NCBI RefSeq assembly: GCF_036023875.1
Contig: NZ_CP107931.1
Span: forward strand, 3,534,001-3,598,000
DNA: 64,000 nucleotides
DNA from: Mycobacterium sp. NBC_00419
GTDB lineage: Bacteria > Actinomycetota > Actinomycetes > Mycobacteriales > Mycobacteriaceae
Reading direction: 5' to 3'
In this document: positions 26,941 to 34,740 of the stretch, piece after piece
Numbering within the stretch: position 1 is the stretch's first letter
How the letters are laid out: each line of letters begins with the position of its first letter
Position numbers and translations under genes: made by a program
The notes under the pieces: model-generated
What the model was told of the DNA's origin: nothing
Database searches by the model: none
The model's input: only the letters and a program-made list of their open reading frames with translations

Positions 26941-29031
26941 ATGACCACGACCGACCTCCAGTTGACGGGCATGAGCTGCGCGTCGTGCGCGGCCAAGATC
27001 GAGCGGAGCCTCAACAATCTGGACGGCGTGACCGCGACGGTGAACTTCGCCGTCGAGCAGGCGCACGTCGAACACGGGTCGCAGGTGTCCGAACACGACC
27101 TCATCCACGCCGTTGAATCCACCGGCTACCACGCCTCCGTCGTCGACCACTCCGGTCACATGGACCACGACATCCCGGCCGACCAATTGCGGCCCCGGCT
27201 GATCGGCTCGGCGGTACTGGCGGTGCCCGTCGTCGCTATCTCGATGGTCATGCCCTGGCAGTTCCCCGGCTGGCAGTGGGTCGTGCTGGCGCTGGCGACT
27301 CCGATCGTGTTCTGGGGTGGCTACCCGTTCCACAAAGCCGCCCTCAACAGTGCGCGGCACGGCTCGTCGACCATGGACACCCTGGTGTCGATCGGAACGC
27401 TGGCCGCCTATTTCTGGTCGGTGTTCACCGTCGTGAGCGGGACGGCGCAGCACGGTCACGCCCATGTGTACTTCGAGGTTGCCGCCGCGGTGACCGTCTT
27501 CCTGCTGGCGGGCCGCTACGCGGAAGCCAAAGCCAAGCGGTCGGCGGGCGCGGCGTTGCGCGCGCTGCTGTCGCTGGGGGCCAAGGATGCCGTCGTCGTG
27601 CGCGACGACGCCGAAGTCCGCATTCCTGCCGGGGAACTGCGGGTCGGTGACGTGATCGTGGTGCGACCCGGTGAACGGGTCGCCACCGACGGCGTCGTCA
27701 TCGATGGTGCTTCGGCGCTGGACGTCTCGGCGATGACGGGTGAGTCGGTGCCGTCAGACGTTCGGCCCGGTGCCGAGGTGCTCGGCGGATCGGTCAACAC
27801 ATACGGACGAATTCTGTTGCGCGCCAGCCGGGTTGGTGCTGACACGCAGCTGGCCAGGATGGCCCGGATGGTGGCCGATGCCCAGGGTGGCAAGGCGTCG
27901 ATCCAGCGACTGGCCGACCGGGTGTCGGCGGTGTTCGTGCCGGTGGTGCTCGGGATCGCCGCGGTGACGCTGGCGGCCTGGTTGCTCTCCGGGCATTCGG
28001 TGGCGGCGGCTTTCACCGCCGCGGTAGCCGTGCTGATCATCGCCTGCCCGTGCGCGTTGGGCCTGGCCACCCCGACGGCGATCCTGGTCGGCACCGGCCG
28101 GGGGGCTCAACTCGGCGTGCTGATCAAGGAGCCGCAGGTGCTCGAGACGGTCACCGGCATCGACACCGTCGTGCTGGACAAGACCGGAACGGTGACCACG
28201 GGCACCATGAGCGTCGCCGACGTCGAGGGCGCCGATCCGGACCTCACGCTGGCCCGCGCTGCGGCCGTCGAATCGGCCTCCGAACACCCGGTCGCCGCCG
28301 CGATCGTGGCCGCGGCCCGCGAGCGCGGACTCACCGTCGCGGCGGTCAGCGACTTCGTCAACGACCCCGGCACCGGTGTGCGGGGTGTCGTCGACGGGGT
28401 GACGGTGCGGGTGGCCAGGGCGTCGGATGACGATGGGCGCACCAGCGTCGCGGTGAGCTGGGATGGTCGCCAGCAGGGTGTGATCCGGTTGGTCGATGCC
28501 GTGAAGCCCACGAGTGCCGAGGCGATCGCGGAGCTCAAGTCCATGGGGATAACCCCGGTGCTGCTGACCGGGGACAACGCCGCGGTGGCGCACCGGGTGG
28601 CCGCCGAGGTGGGCATCGCGCCGGGCGACGTGATCGCCGGCGTGCTGCCCTCGGAGAAAGCCGACGCCATCAAGGGCCTGCAGGATCAGGGCCGCGCGGT
28701 CGCGATGGTGGGCGACGGCGTCAACGACTCGGTCGCGCTGGCCACCGCCGATGTCGGGATGGCGATGGGAACGGGCACCGACGCCGCCATCGAGGCCGGC
28801 GACATCACCCTGGTGCGCGGGGACCTGCGGACGGTGCCGACGGCATTGCGGTTGTCGGCACGCACGCTGCGGATCATCAAGCAGAACCTGTTCTGGGCGT
28901 TCGGCTACAACGTGGCGGCCATCCCGCTGGCGGCGCTCGGGTTGCTCAACCCGATGATCGCCGGTGCGGCGATGGCGTTCTCCTCGGTGCTGGTGGTGAC
29001 CAACAGCCTCCGCCTCAAGCGGTTTTCCTAG
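26941..29031 (+). CDS. Copper-translocating P1B-type ATPase
   Basis: This 696-residue membrane ATPase exports Cu(I) from the cytosol. An N-terminal HMA domain binds metal through GMSCASC (residues 10-16). Membrane helices follow, with the TGES actuator motif, the intramembranous CPC at 369-371 (IACPCALGLATPTA), the phosphorylated Asp413 in DKTGT, and MVGDGVNDSVALATADVG. The CPC and the C-terminal NS region of the last helices fit the Cu(I) subgroup, similar to mycobacterial CtpA/CtpB/CtpV. A CsoR/RicR-like operator overlaps the promoter. An in-frame GTG at 26899 lies upstream of the promoter and is discounted. Confidence 0.93.
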   Translation: MTTTDLQLTGMSCASCAAKIERSLNNLDGVTATVNFAVEQAHVEHGSQVSEHDLIHAVESTGYHASVVDHSGHMDHDIPADQLRPRLIGSAVLAVPVVAISMVMPWQFPGWQWVVLALATPIVFWGGYPFHKAALNSARHGSSTMDTLVSIGTLAAYFWSVFTVVSGTAQHGHAHVYFEVAAAVTVFLLAGRYAEAKAKRSAGAALRALLSLGAKDAVVVRDDAEVRIPAGELRVGDVIVVRPGERVATDGVVIDGASALDVSAMTGESVPSDVRPGAEVLGGSVNTYGRILLRASRVGADTQLARMARMVADAQGGKASIQRLADRVSAVFVPVVLGIAAVTLAAWLLSGHSVAAAFTAAVAVLIIACPCALGLATPTAILVGTGRGAQLGVLIKEPQVLETVTGIDTVVLDKTGTVTTGTMSVADVEGADPDLTLARAAAVESASEHPVAAAIVAAARERGLTVAAVSDFVNDPGTGVRGVVDGVTVRVARASDDDGRTSVAVSWDGRQQGVIRLVDAVKPTSAEAIAELKSMGITPVLLTGDNAAVAHRVAAEVGIAPGDVIAGVLPSEKADAIKGLQDQGRAVAMVGDGVNDSVALATADVGMAMGTGTDAAIEAGDITLVRGDLRTVPTALRLSARTLRIIKQNLFWAFGYNVAAIPLAALGLLNPMIAGAAMAFSSVLVVTNSLRLKRFS

Positions 29032-29144
29032 TCGCGCCCAGACCAACGTTTGGACGCGGAACTGCGAGTAGATCGCGCCAACTCGTCGATCTCGACGGTG
29101 GCACGTGACGCTCGCCACGTGCTCTTGGTACAAAGTGCGAAATC

Positions 29145-29159
29145 TGTAACACTGTTGCA
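29145..29159 (+). promoter_or_regulatory. Candidate TetR operator at the oxygenase start
   Basis: TGTAAC-ACT-GTTGCA is a 15-bp dyad with one mismatch, ending 1 nt before the ATG at 29161. Its position over the transcription or translation start and the TetR gene in the same operon make autorepression likely. Confidence 0.5.
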
Positions 29160-29160
29160 C

Positions 29161-30036
29161 ATGACGGAACTCGCCGAACCGACGTCCGCCACCGATGCCC
29201 TGCCGCTGGGCCCGCAGTCCCTGGTGTGGCGCTACTTCGGGGACAGCCGCATGCCGCTGATCGGGCCGCGCCCGGCGGTGCTGCAGAACATGCTGGCCGA
29301 ACTGGGCCAGGGGGTGTTCGACCACTCGGTGTGGTTCGCCGACACCGCCGCGCGGATCAAGCGCTCACTGCCGCCGATCTTCATGACCGTCTACGGCAGC
29401 GACGACGACAACGCCGGCCCGCGGGTCCGCGACTTCCACGTCAACATCAAGGGCGACATGCCTGACGAGTACGGGCAGGGGAGCCGCTACCACGCGCTGG
29501 ATCCCGACACCTACTTCTGGGCCCACGCCACCTTCTTCGACCAGGCGCTCTACTTCGCCGACACCTTCGTCAAGCGCCTCACCCGCGCCGAGAAGGAGCA
29601 GATGTATCTGGAGTCCAAGACCTGGTACCGCCGCTACGGGGTCAGTGATCGCCCGATGCCCGCCGACTACGCCGAGTTCGAGCGCTACTGGGACCACATG
29701 ATCAACGAGGTGCTCGTCGCGCACCCCACCGCCAAATACGGCGTCGGCTATGTCACCAAGGGCTTCCCCAGGCCCAAGTCGGTCCACCCACTGGTGTGGC
29801 GGTTGGTGGCGCCGGTGTTCAACCCGGTGGCGGCGTTCCTGACCACCGGCGGGATGCCGCCGCGGACCCGCGAGATTCTGGGCCTGCCGTGGAGTGACCG
29901 CAAGGAACGCAACTACCAGCGTTTCGCCGCGCTGTGGCGCTCACGCCCGGTGAACTGGCTGTGGGACCATCTGCCGATGAACGTTCGCTACAACCGCTAT
30001 GCCACAGCGGGTTTCGCGCGGGCGGGGCATGTCTGA
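29161..30036 (+). CDS. Oxygenase MpaB family protein (DUF2236)
   Basis: This 291-residue protein belongs to the DUF2236 family, related to the fungal mpaB oxygenase and rubber oxygenase Lcp, which bind haem. Conserved blocks seen are [23 protein letters not shown] at the N-terminus, the [21 protein letters not shown] helix with a candidate haem or metal His, and [17 protein letters not shown]. The substrate is unknown. I chose the ATG at 29161; an upstream in-frame TTG at 29050 would place the operator dyad inside the gene. It overlaps the TetR gene by 8 bp. Confidence 0.82.
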   Translation: MTELAEPTSATDALPLGPQSLVWRYFGDSRMPLIGPRPAVLQNMLAELGQGVFDHSVWFADTAARIKRSLPPIFMTVYGSDDDNAGPRVRDFHVNIKGDMPDEYGQGSRYHALDPDTYFWAHATFFDQALYFADTFVKRLTRAEKEQMYLESKTWYRRYGVSDRPMPADYAEFERYWDHMINEVLVAHPTAKYGVGYVTKGFPRPKSVHPLVWRLVAPVFNPVAAFLTTGGMPPRTREILGLPWSDRKERNYQRFAALWRSRPVNWLWDHLPMNVRYNRYATAGFARAGHV

Positions 30037-30616
30037 CCCGTCGACGGAAGCCATCCTCGACGCCGCGCTCGTCGAGTTCGACCGGCACGGAATTCGCCGG
30101 GTCGCCCTCGACGATGTCGCGCGCCGCGCAGGCGTGAGCCGCACGACGATCTACCGCCGGTTCGCCAATAAGGACGACCTCGTCGCTGCCGTGATGGATC
30201 GGGAGAACGTGCGACTGTTCTCCGACATCGCCAAGGAACTCAAAAATGCCCGGCCACAGAGCAACTACTACGTCGAGGCGTTCACCCAGGCCATCCTGCT
30301 CAGCCGCGAGCACCGGGTGCTGCACCGGATGGTCCTCGACGAGCCGGCGCTCACCCTGGAGTTGGCTCGCACGCATTACGCGGCCGCGGTCACGCGTATC
30401 GAGCACGCCCTGCAGGTGATCTTCCCGCCCGGTTTCGCCGATCGCATCGGCCCGCAGGCCGTCCACGACCTCGCCGACTGCATCTGGCGATATGCACTCA
30501 TGATCCAGCTGCTGCCCAGCGCCGAACCGGTCGAGACCGCCGCGGACATCCGGGCGTTCGCCACCAAGCACTTCCTGCCCAGCCTGCCCGAGGCGCTGCG
30601 CACGGTTTCCGTCTAG
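30029..30616 (+). CDS. TetR family transcriptional regulator
   Basis: This 195-residue repressor has the N-terminal HTH in [27 protein letters not shown] (residues about 27-55) and a ligand-binding helical C-terminus. It overlaps the oxygenase gene by 8 bp, so it probably controls that operon through the dyad at 29145-29159. Its TAG stop is part of a CTAG shared with the convergent secreted-protein gene. Confidence 0.88.
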   Translation: MSDPSTEAILDAALVEFDRHGIRRVALDDVARRAGVSRTTIYRRFANKDDLVAAVMDRENVRLFSDIAKELKNARPQSNYYVEAFTQAILLSREHRVLHRMVLDEPALTLELARTHYAAAVTRIEHALQVIFPPGFADRIGPQAVHDLADCIWRYALMIQLLPSAEPVETAADIRAFATKHFLPSLPEALRTVSV

Positions 30617-30885
30617 TCGCCACCGGGGCAGTCGAGGTCGACGTAGGCCGTACCGAAGTCAGTTGGCGCCTTCGCGATTTGATGTACGCCCGTGACGGTG
30701 CATTGCTCAAGCCCGCTGTTGGGCTGGCCGTTGAGTTGTACGTCGTAGCCCTGGCGTGATAGTTCGCTAATGATATCGACTGTTGAGTTGGTGGTTCTGG
30801 AGGCGGCGCTCGCGGTGCCTGCCCAGGCGCTTGCCCCCGCGAGGACGACTGTCAGAATCCCAATTGCCTTGCTGCACTTGTTCAT
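30613..30885 (-). CDS. Small secreted protein of 90 residues
   Basis: The product has a clear Sec signal peptide (basic MNKCSKAIG, hydrophobic [14 protein letters not shown], cleavage after TASA near residue 27), leaving a mature domain of about 62 residues with two cysteines (EQCTVTG and DLDCPGGD) likely to form a disulfide. The fold resembles small mycobacterial secreted proteins of unknown function; I cannot name the family. It is 28 bp downstream of the Rieske gene, and the gap carries a copy of the motif found before the sigma-factor gene. G+C is a little lower than in the neighbours. Confidence 0.72.
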   Translation of the reverse strand: MNKCSKAIGILTVVLAGASAWAGTASAASRTTNSTVDIISELSRQGYDVQLNGQPNSGLEQCTVTGVHQIAKAPTDFGTAYVDLDCPGGD

Positions 30886-30887
30886 GC

Positions 30888-30911
30888 ATCTAGGTAGCCG
30901 ACCGGGTTACA
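30888..30911 (-). promoter_or_regulatory. Second copy of the bipartite motif TGTAAC-N8-CTACCTAGAT
   Basis: On the minus strand TGTAAC, 8 nt, then CTACCTAGAT ends 2 nt before the ATG of the secreted protein. Sixteen positions are compared with the copy upstream of the ECF sigma gene and fifteen are identical, at identical spacing. The short distance to the ATG is awkward for a -35/-10 promoter, so it may be an operator or a promoter for a leaderless transcript with unusual geometry. Confidence 0.6.
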
Positions 30912-30913
30912 CC

Positions 30914-31627
30914 TCAGGCCGGCTGACTGGGTGGCGCCAGCACCTCGATCAGCCCGGCTCGTTCACGTACTTCGAAGTGTGGCAGGGGTTTCGGCGCGAT
31001 GGGCAACGCATGCGTCATGACCTGACCGGCAGGGGAGAAGGACGTCAGATGGCAGGGGCAGCGCAACCTGTCGGAACTCTGGTCGAACCACAACTTGCAA
31101 CCCTGATGTGTGCAGACCCCGGACACTGCTTCCACGCGGCCCCCGGTGCGGCGGACGAAGCCGCTGACCGAACCCAGGTCGAAGGCGTGGACCGCACCCT
31201 CGGCCAGTGCGGAGCTGTCCGTGACGGCCTCCCAAGACCCGTCGTTGGGAACCATCTGCCCGGCACCGTCGGCCACCTCGTCGCGCTCGACAGGGACACC
31301 GACGAACAACCGGTCCACCGACACCGCTGCCACCGCGGCGGTGGCAGCGGCGGCCGTCCCGACGATCACCTGCCGACGAGTCGACACCGAGGTACGCTCC
31401 ACCTCGCGTAATTCCGATTCGGGCTGGCTAGCCGAGCCTTCCTGCGCCAGTGAAGCTTTGAGGCCGGCGATGAACTCCGGGCGAGGTTCGTCAGCCCCCT
31501 TCCGGGCGGCGGCTAGTGAGATGGCCGTGCTGATCTGCGCGGCCTCGAAGTCGTCCGGAGTGAATTGCCTGGGGCGGCGCCCGGCCGCCAGGTCGTCGAT
31601 GTAGTTGTGCACGTCGCGCCGGCTCAT
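30914..31627 (-). CDS. Rieske [2Fe-2S] protein with cytoplasmic N-terminus, putative anti-sigma factor
   Basis: This 237-residue protein combines three parts: about 80 polar residues that begin SRRDVHNYIDDLAAG, a Tat-like membrane segment at 83-104 (STRRQVIVGTAAAATAAVAA), and a Rieske domain. The cluster ligands are Cys172 and His174 in VCTHQGC and Cys190 and His193 in RCPCH, with Cys177 and Cys192 placed for the disulfide of high-potential Rieske centres. It overlaps the ECF sigma gene by 4 bp (ATGA), the position normally taken by an anti-sigma gene. I infer that the N-terminal part holds the sigma factor and the external cluster senses redox state or copper. No Zn-binding anti-sigma motif is visible. 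Confidence 0.8.
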   Translation of the reverse strand: MSRRDVHNYIDDLAAGRRPRQFTPDDFEAAQISTAISLAAARKGADEPRPEFIAGLKASLAQEGSASQPESELREVERTSVSTRRQVIVGTAAAATAAVAAVSVDRLFVGVPVERDEVADGAGQMVPNDGSWEAVTDSSALAEGAVHAFDLGSVSGFVRRTGGRVEAVSGVCTHQGCKLWFDQSSDRLRCPCHLTSFSPAGQVMTHALPIAPKPLPHFEVRERAGLIEVLAPPSQPA

Positions 31628-32163
31628 CGCTGCACTCCTTCGTCGATCTGTGCGGCCAACCGAAGGGCGCGATGCTGCAGCACCTTGGCGTTGGCGACAC
31701 TCACGCCGAGTTCGCCCGCAGTATCGCGCACCGAAAGGCCTTGGAGAAAACGAAGTTCCAGCACCCGGCGGTACCTGTCCGGAAGCGCCGCTAGCACGGC
31801 GGCGACCCGCTGGGGTGCTCGGCTCACCTCGGCCGGCGCTTCCACCACGGCGGGGACGTCGGAAATGGTGGTGATCTCCCGGGCCATGGTGGAGCGCCAG
31901 TGAGCCGCCAGCACGGTGCGCGCTGTCGCGAGTAGGTAGGCCCGTACCTCGGGCACACTCGCGGTGAGCCGCAGCGGGCGCATCGCGGTCATGAATACCT
32001 CTGAGGTCAGGTCTTCTGCATCGGATCGGTTCCCTACCCGGCCGAAAATCGTTCGGTACAGCCACAACACGTTGTCCTCATAGACCGCCTCCCAGTCCGG
32101 GTAGCACTCGTCAGAGACCAGTCGCAGCCCACCTCTCGACCCTCGATCGTCGTGCGCGGGCAT
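31624..32163 (-). CDS. ECF-type RNA polymerase sigma factor
   Basis: This 179-residue group 4 sigma factor has sigma2 at about residues 22-92 (YPDWEAVYEDNVLWLYRTIF and DAEDLTSEVFMTAM) and sigma4 at about 120-172 (LPDRYRRVLELRFLQGLSV, then the HTH VRDTAGELGVSVANAKVLQHRA). There is no C-terminal extension. The ATG at 32163 is used; an in-frame GTG at 32181 is possible. It is followed by the coupled Rieske gene and is divergent from the cupredoxin operon, with a 23-bp inverted repeat containing outward TGTAAC arms between them. That arrangement suggests autoregulation. Confidence 0.9.
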   Translation of the reverse strand: MPAHDDRGSRGGLRLVSDECYPDWEAVYEDNVLWLYRTIFGRVGNRSDAEDLTSEVFMTAMRPLRLTASVPEVRAYLLATARTVLAAHWRSTMAREITTISDVPAVVEAPAEVSRAPQRVAAVLAALPDRYRRVLELRFLQGLSVRDTAGELGVSVANAKVLQHRALRLAAQIDEGVQR

Positions 32164-32183
32164 ACCTCCGCCTCTCGTCACAT

Positions 32184-32207
32184 ATCTAGATAGGGCGGGG
32201 GGTTACA
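32184..32207 (-). promoter_or_regulatory. First copy of the bipartite motif, upstream of the ECF sigma gene
   Basis: On the minus strand TGTAAC, 8 nt, then CTATCTAGAT lies 20 nt before the ATG at 32163. If TGTAAC is a -35 element, transcription would begin near 32172, a short distance before the ATG, which suits an autoregulated ECF promoter. Confidence 0.6.
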
Positions 32208-32224
32208 CGCCGCGGCGGTGTAAC
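32202..32224. promoter_or_regulatory. 23-bp inverted repeat between the divergent sigma and cupredoxin operons
   Basis: GTTACAC at 32202-32208 and GTGTAAC at 32218-32224 are exact reverse complements. Each arm presents TGTAAC outward. On the plus strand it is followed after 7 nt by CTACCT (32232-32237), a near copy of the downstream half of the motif, so the repeat may be two back-to-back promoters. Confidence 0.6.
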
Positions 32225-32288
32225 TACGGCCCTACCTCTTCATGAGACGACCGCGCTACCGAGATGGTTCAGTCCAGGAGGAGATGAC

Positions 32289-32753
32289 ATGAAAACACCC
32301 CAGCCCCAATGGTGCGTCCCGCTGTGCGCGATCGCGGTGGCAGCAACGGCCGCCTGCGCACCGACCGGCGGCGCCCCACCACCGACGGTCGACTTCGGCG
32401 CCAACGGCGGCACATCGGTCGGAATGCCGGGAATGACGGCGATGGCACCCGCGCCCTCGACGGGCTCGGCGACGACCTCGGCCCAGACGCCGGCCCCGGT
32501 GGGCGGCACGGCGGTGGCCATCGATAATTTCGCCTTCGCCCCCGCTGCCCTCACCGTCACTGTAGGCGACACCGTGACCTGGACGAATCACGACGAGGAG
32601 CCGCACACCGTCGCCGCCGACGACGGTTCGTTCCACTCGCCCGGGATGGACACCAACGCCACCTACAGCTACACCTTCACCAAGCCCGGCAGTTACAGCT
32701 ACATCTGCGGCATCCACCCGTTCATGCACGGCACCGTGGTGGTGACTCCATGA
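32289..32753 (+). CDS. Secreted cupredoxin (blue copper protein), possible lipoprotein
   Basis: This 154-residue exported protein has a signal sequence ending ATAAC at Cys23 (a weak lipobox), a Pro/Gly/Ser/Thr linker to about residue 72, and a plastocyanin/amicyanin-type domain. Type-1 copper ligands are His106 (EPHTVAAD), Cys140, His143 and Met146 (YICGIHPFMHGTV). It would carry electrons or copper in the periplasm. AGGAGGAGA precedes the ATG. It heads an operon with a Tat metallophosphoesterase and a membrane protein. Confidence 0.9.
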   Translation: MKTPQPQWCVPLCAIAVAATAACAPTGGAPPPTVDFGANGGTSVGMPGMTAMAPAPSTGSATTSAQTPAPVGGTAVAIDNFAFAPAALTVTVGDTVTWTNHDEEPHTVAADDGSFHSPGMDTNATYSYTFTKPGSYSYICGIHPFMHGTVVVTP

Positions 32754-33679
32754 CCGCCGCGCAGGATCCACACCAGATGACCCGCCGTCAGCTGATCCGC
32801 CACGGCGCCTGGTTCGGGGCCGCCGTCGGCATCGCCGTCGTGGGTGGCGAGGTGCTGTCGCATGTCGCCCCCGCCCCGGCGATAGACGCTGCCCGGCCGA
32901 CCCTGCGGTTCGCGCAGATCAGCGACAGTCACATCGGCTTCGCCGGGGCCGCCAATCCGGATGTCACCGCGTCCTTCGGCCGGGCAATCGACCAGATCAA
33001 CAATCTCGGCTACACCCCGGACTTCGTCATCCACACCGGCGATCTGACCCATCTGGCCACTCCGGCTCAGTTCGACCAGGTCAAACAGATGATGAGCGGG
33101 ATCAACGCCCCGCACGTGTTCACCGTGCCGGGCGAGCACGACTCGATCGACGACGCCGGCCAGAAGTACCGCGCGGCGTTCGGCGCCGGATCGCGTGGCG
33201 ATGGGTGGTACAGCTTCGATGTCGCTGGCGTGCACGTCATCGGCCTGGTCAACACCTTGAACCTGAAGAAGCTCGGGCACCTTGGGGCCGACCAACTCGA
33301 TTTCATCGAGAAGGACCTGGCACCGTTGTCGGCGGACACTCCGATCGTCGTCTTCAGCCATATCCCGCTGTTTGCGATGTACCCGGACTGGGGGTGGGGC
33401 ACCGACGACGCCGCGCAGGCGCTGAGCTACCTACGCCGGTTCGCGTCGGTCACCTGCCTCAACGGCCATGTGCATCAGCTGTTCTCCAAAACCGAAGACA
33501 ACGTGACGTTCTACAGCGCTACCACCACCGCCTACCCGTTGCCGCACCCCGGCGACGGCCCGGCGCCCAAGCCGCTGACACTGCCCGCCGGGCAGCTTCA
33601 CGACGCGCTGGGCATCCGCGAAGTCTCGTACACGCGTGGGCAGCGTGCGCTGGCCCTGAAGGAGGAAAGACTGCGATGA
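32750..33679 (+). CDS. Tat-exported metallophosphoesterase
   Basis: This 309-residue calcineurin-type phosphoesterase has a Tat signal (MTRRQLIRHGAWFG, then a hydrophobic run to about residue 38). Metal motifs are ISDSH (Asp59, His61), HTGDL (Asp98), GEHD at 128-131, FSHIP and NGHVH. The usual Asn of GNHD is replaced by Glu129, a change in a bridging-metal ligand. The ATG overlaps the cupredoxin stop by 4 bp. The substrate is unknown; its export with a copper protein suggests a periplasmic role. Confidence 0.88.
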   Translation: MTAAQDPHQMTRRQLIRHGAWFGAAVGIAVVGGEVLSHVAPAPAIDAARPTLRFAQISDSHIGFAGAANPDVTASFGRAIDQINNLGYTPDFVIHTGDLTHLATPAQFDQVKQMMSGINAPHVFTVPGEHDSIDDAGQKYRAAFGAGSRGDGWYSFDVAGVHVIGLVNTLNLKKLGHLGADQLDFIEKDLAPLSADTPIVVFSHIPLFAMYPDWGWGTDDAAQALSYLRRFASVTCLNGHVHQLFSKTEDNVTFYSATTTAYPLPHPGDGPAPKPLTLPAGQLHDALGIREVSYTRGQRALALKEERLR

Positions 33680-34065
33680 CAAGGCGCCTCGACTACGGCC
33701 TCGCGATCACTCTGCTGGTGAGCGCCGCCACCCACGGCCACCTGTATCTGCACGGCTACCGCCACCTTCCAGCGGTCGGTGTCGGCTTTCTCGTTCTGAC
33801 AAGTGCTTTCGTCTCGCTTGCGGTTCTCATCGCGTTGGGTGGTCCGCGGTGGCTCCATGCTGCGGCAGTCGCCGGATCGCTTGCGGCGGCCATTGCCTTC
33901 GTGCTGTCGCGCACCGTGGGGTTGTTCGGTTTCGTGGAGTACGGCTGGCAGCCTGCACCGTATGCGGCCATCAGCGTGGGCGCTGAAGTGCTGGCGGTGG
34001 TGCTGGGTGTCCTCGCACTGGGCAGCCGACGACAACATCGGCCGGTGCTCTTGCCCAGCGGATAG
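33676..34065 (+). CDS. Membrane protein of the cupredoxin operon
   Basis: This 129-residue protein has four predicted membrane helices. The first carries a His cluster (AATHGHLYLHGYRHLPA), which is unusual and might bind haem or copper at the membrane surface. No family is recognised with certainty. The ATG overlaps the phosphoesterase stop (ATGA) and is preceded by GGAGGAAAGA. It ends the three-gene operon. Confidence 0.8.
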   Translation: MTRRLDYGLAITLLVSAATHGHLYLHGYRHLPAVGVGFLVLTSAFVSLAVLIALGGPRWLHAAAVAGSLAAAIAFVLSRTVGLFGFVEYGWQPAPYAAISVGAEVLAVVLGVLALGSRRQHRPVLLPSG

Positions 34066-34073
34066 ACCGGGGT

Positions 34074-34079
34074 TAGAGT
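34074..34079 (+). promoter_or_regulatory. -10 element of the tetR-mmpS-mmpL operon
   Basis: TAGAGT predicts a start of transcription near 34086, just ahead of the palindrome at 34090-34111. Confidence 0.5.
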
Positions 34080-34089
34080 TCGACACGCG

Positions 34090-34111
34090 GAATTCCTCAC
34101 GTGCGGAATTC
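34090..34111 (+). promoter_or_regulatory. Candidate TetR operator of the mmpS-mmpL operon
   Basis: GAATTCC-TCACGTGC-GGAATTC is a 22-bp dyad in which 20 of 22 positions are symmetric. It lies just after the predicted transcription start and 26 bp before the TTG start of the TetR gene. Confidence 0.62.
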
Positions 34112-34137
34112 ATGGCGTGGATCGTCAGGAGACTGGG

Positions 34138-34740
34138 TTGGCGGCTAAGCGTGTGCATACCGGGCGACGGCCCGGAGCCACCACCACCCGTGCGCTCATC
34201 GAGGACGCAGCGCGCAAGCAGTTCGCCGAGCTGGGCTACGACCGCACCTCCATTCGATCGATTGCCAAGCAGGCCGACGTGGATCCGGGGCTGGTGTCGC
34301 ACTTCTTCGGCAAGAAGTGGGAACTCTTCCTGGCTGTCGTAGAACTGCCGATCGATCCACCCACGCTCATCGATACCGTCGTGACCGGTGACCAATCCCT
34401 GGTGGGCCTGCGGTTGGCCCGCGCGCTGGTCGACATCCTCGACGACGAGAGTCGCCGGGGGCGCATGCTGAGCATGATGCGTGCCGCCACCTCCGAGCCC
34501 GCCGCGGCGGTACTCGTTCGTAACTTCCTGACCCGAAACGTGTTGCAGCCCATCGCCGAACGGCTCGGCGTGCCCGACTCGGAGTATCGCGCTGCGCTGG
34601 TGATGTCGCAGGTCGTCGGCTTCACCATGGCCCGCTACATCGTGGGCCTGGAGCCGTTGGCGAAGCGGCCACGGGACAGGGTGATCGCCGATCTGGCTGC
34701 GACGTTTCAGCGCTACCTGCGCGGGGAGCTCGGGCCGTGA
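34138..34740 (+). CDS. TetR family regulator of the mmpS-mmpL operon
   Basis: This 200-residue regulator has a basic N-terminus and an HTH in TSIRSIAKQADVDPGLVSHFFGKKWEL. TTG at 34138 is preferred because CAGGAGA lies 5 nt upstream; an in-frame GTG at 34117 would add seven residues. It is the first gene of a four-gene set joined by 4-bp overlaps and very likely represses it through the 22-bp palindrome upstream. Confidence 0.86.
   Translation: MAAKRVHTGRRPGATTTRALIEDAARKQFAELGYDRTSIRSIAKQADVDPGLVSHFFGKKWELFLAVVELPIDPPTLIDTVVTGDQSLVGLRLARALVDILDDESRRGRMLSMMRAATSEPAAAVLVRNFLTRNVLQPIAERLGVPDSEYRAALVMSQVVGFTMARYIVGLEPLAKRPRDRVIADLAATFQRYLRGELGP

Noticed and set aside
29050..29160. N-terminal extension of the oxygenase gene to a TTG at 29050
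   Set aside because: The extra 37 residues have no family similarity and cover the promoter and operator dyad.
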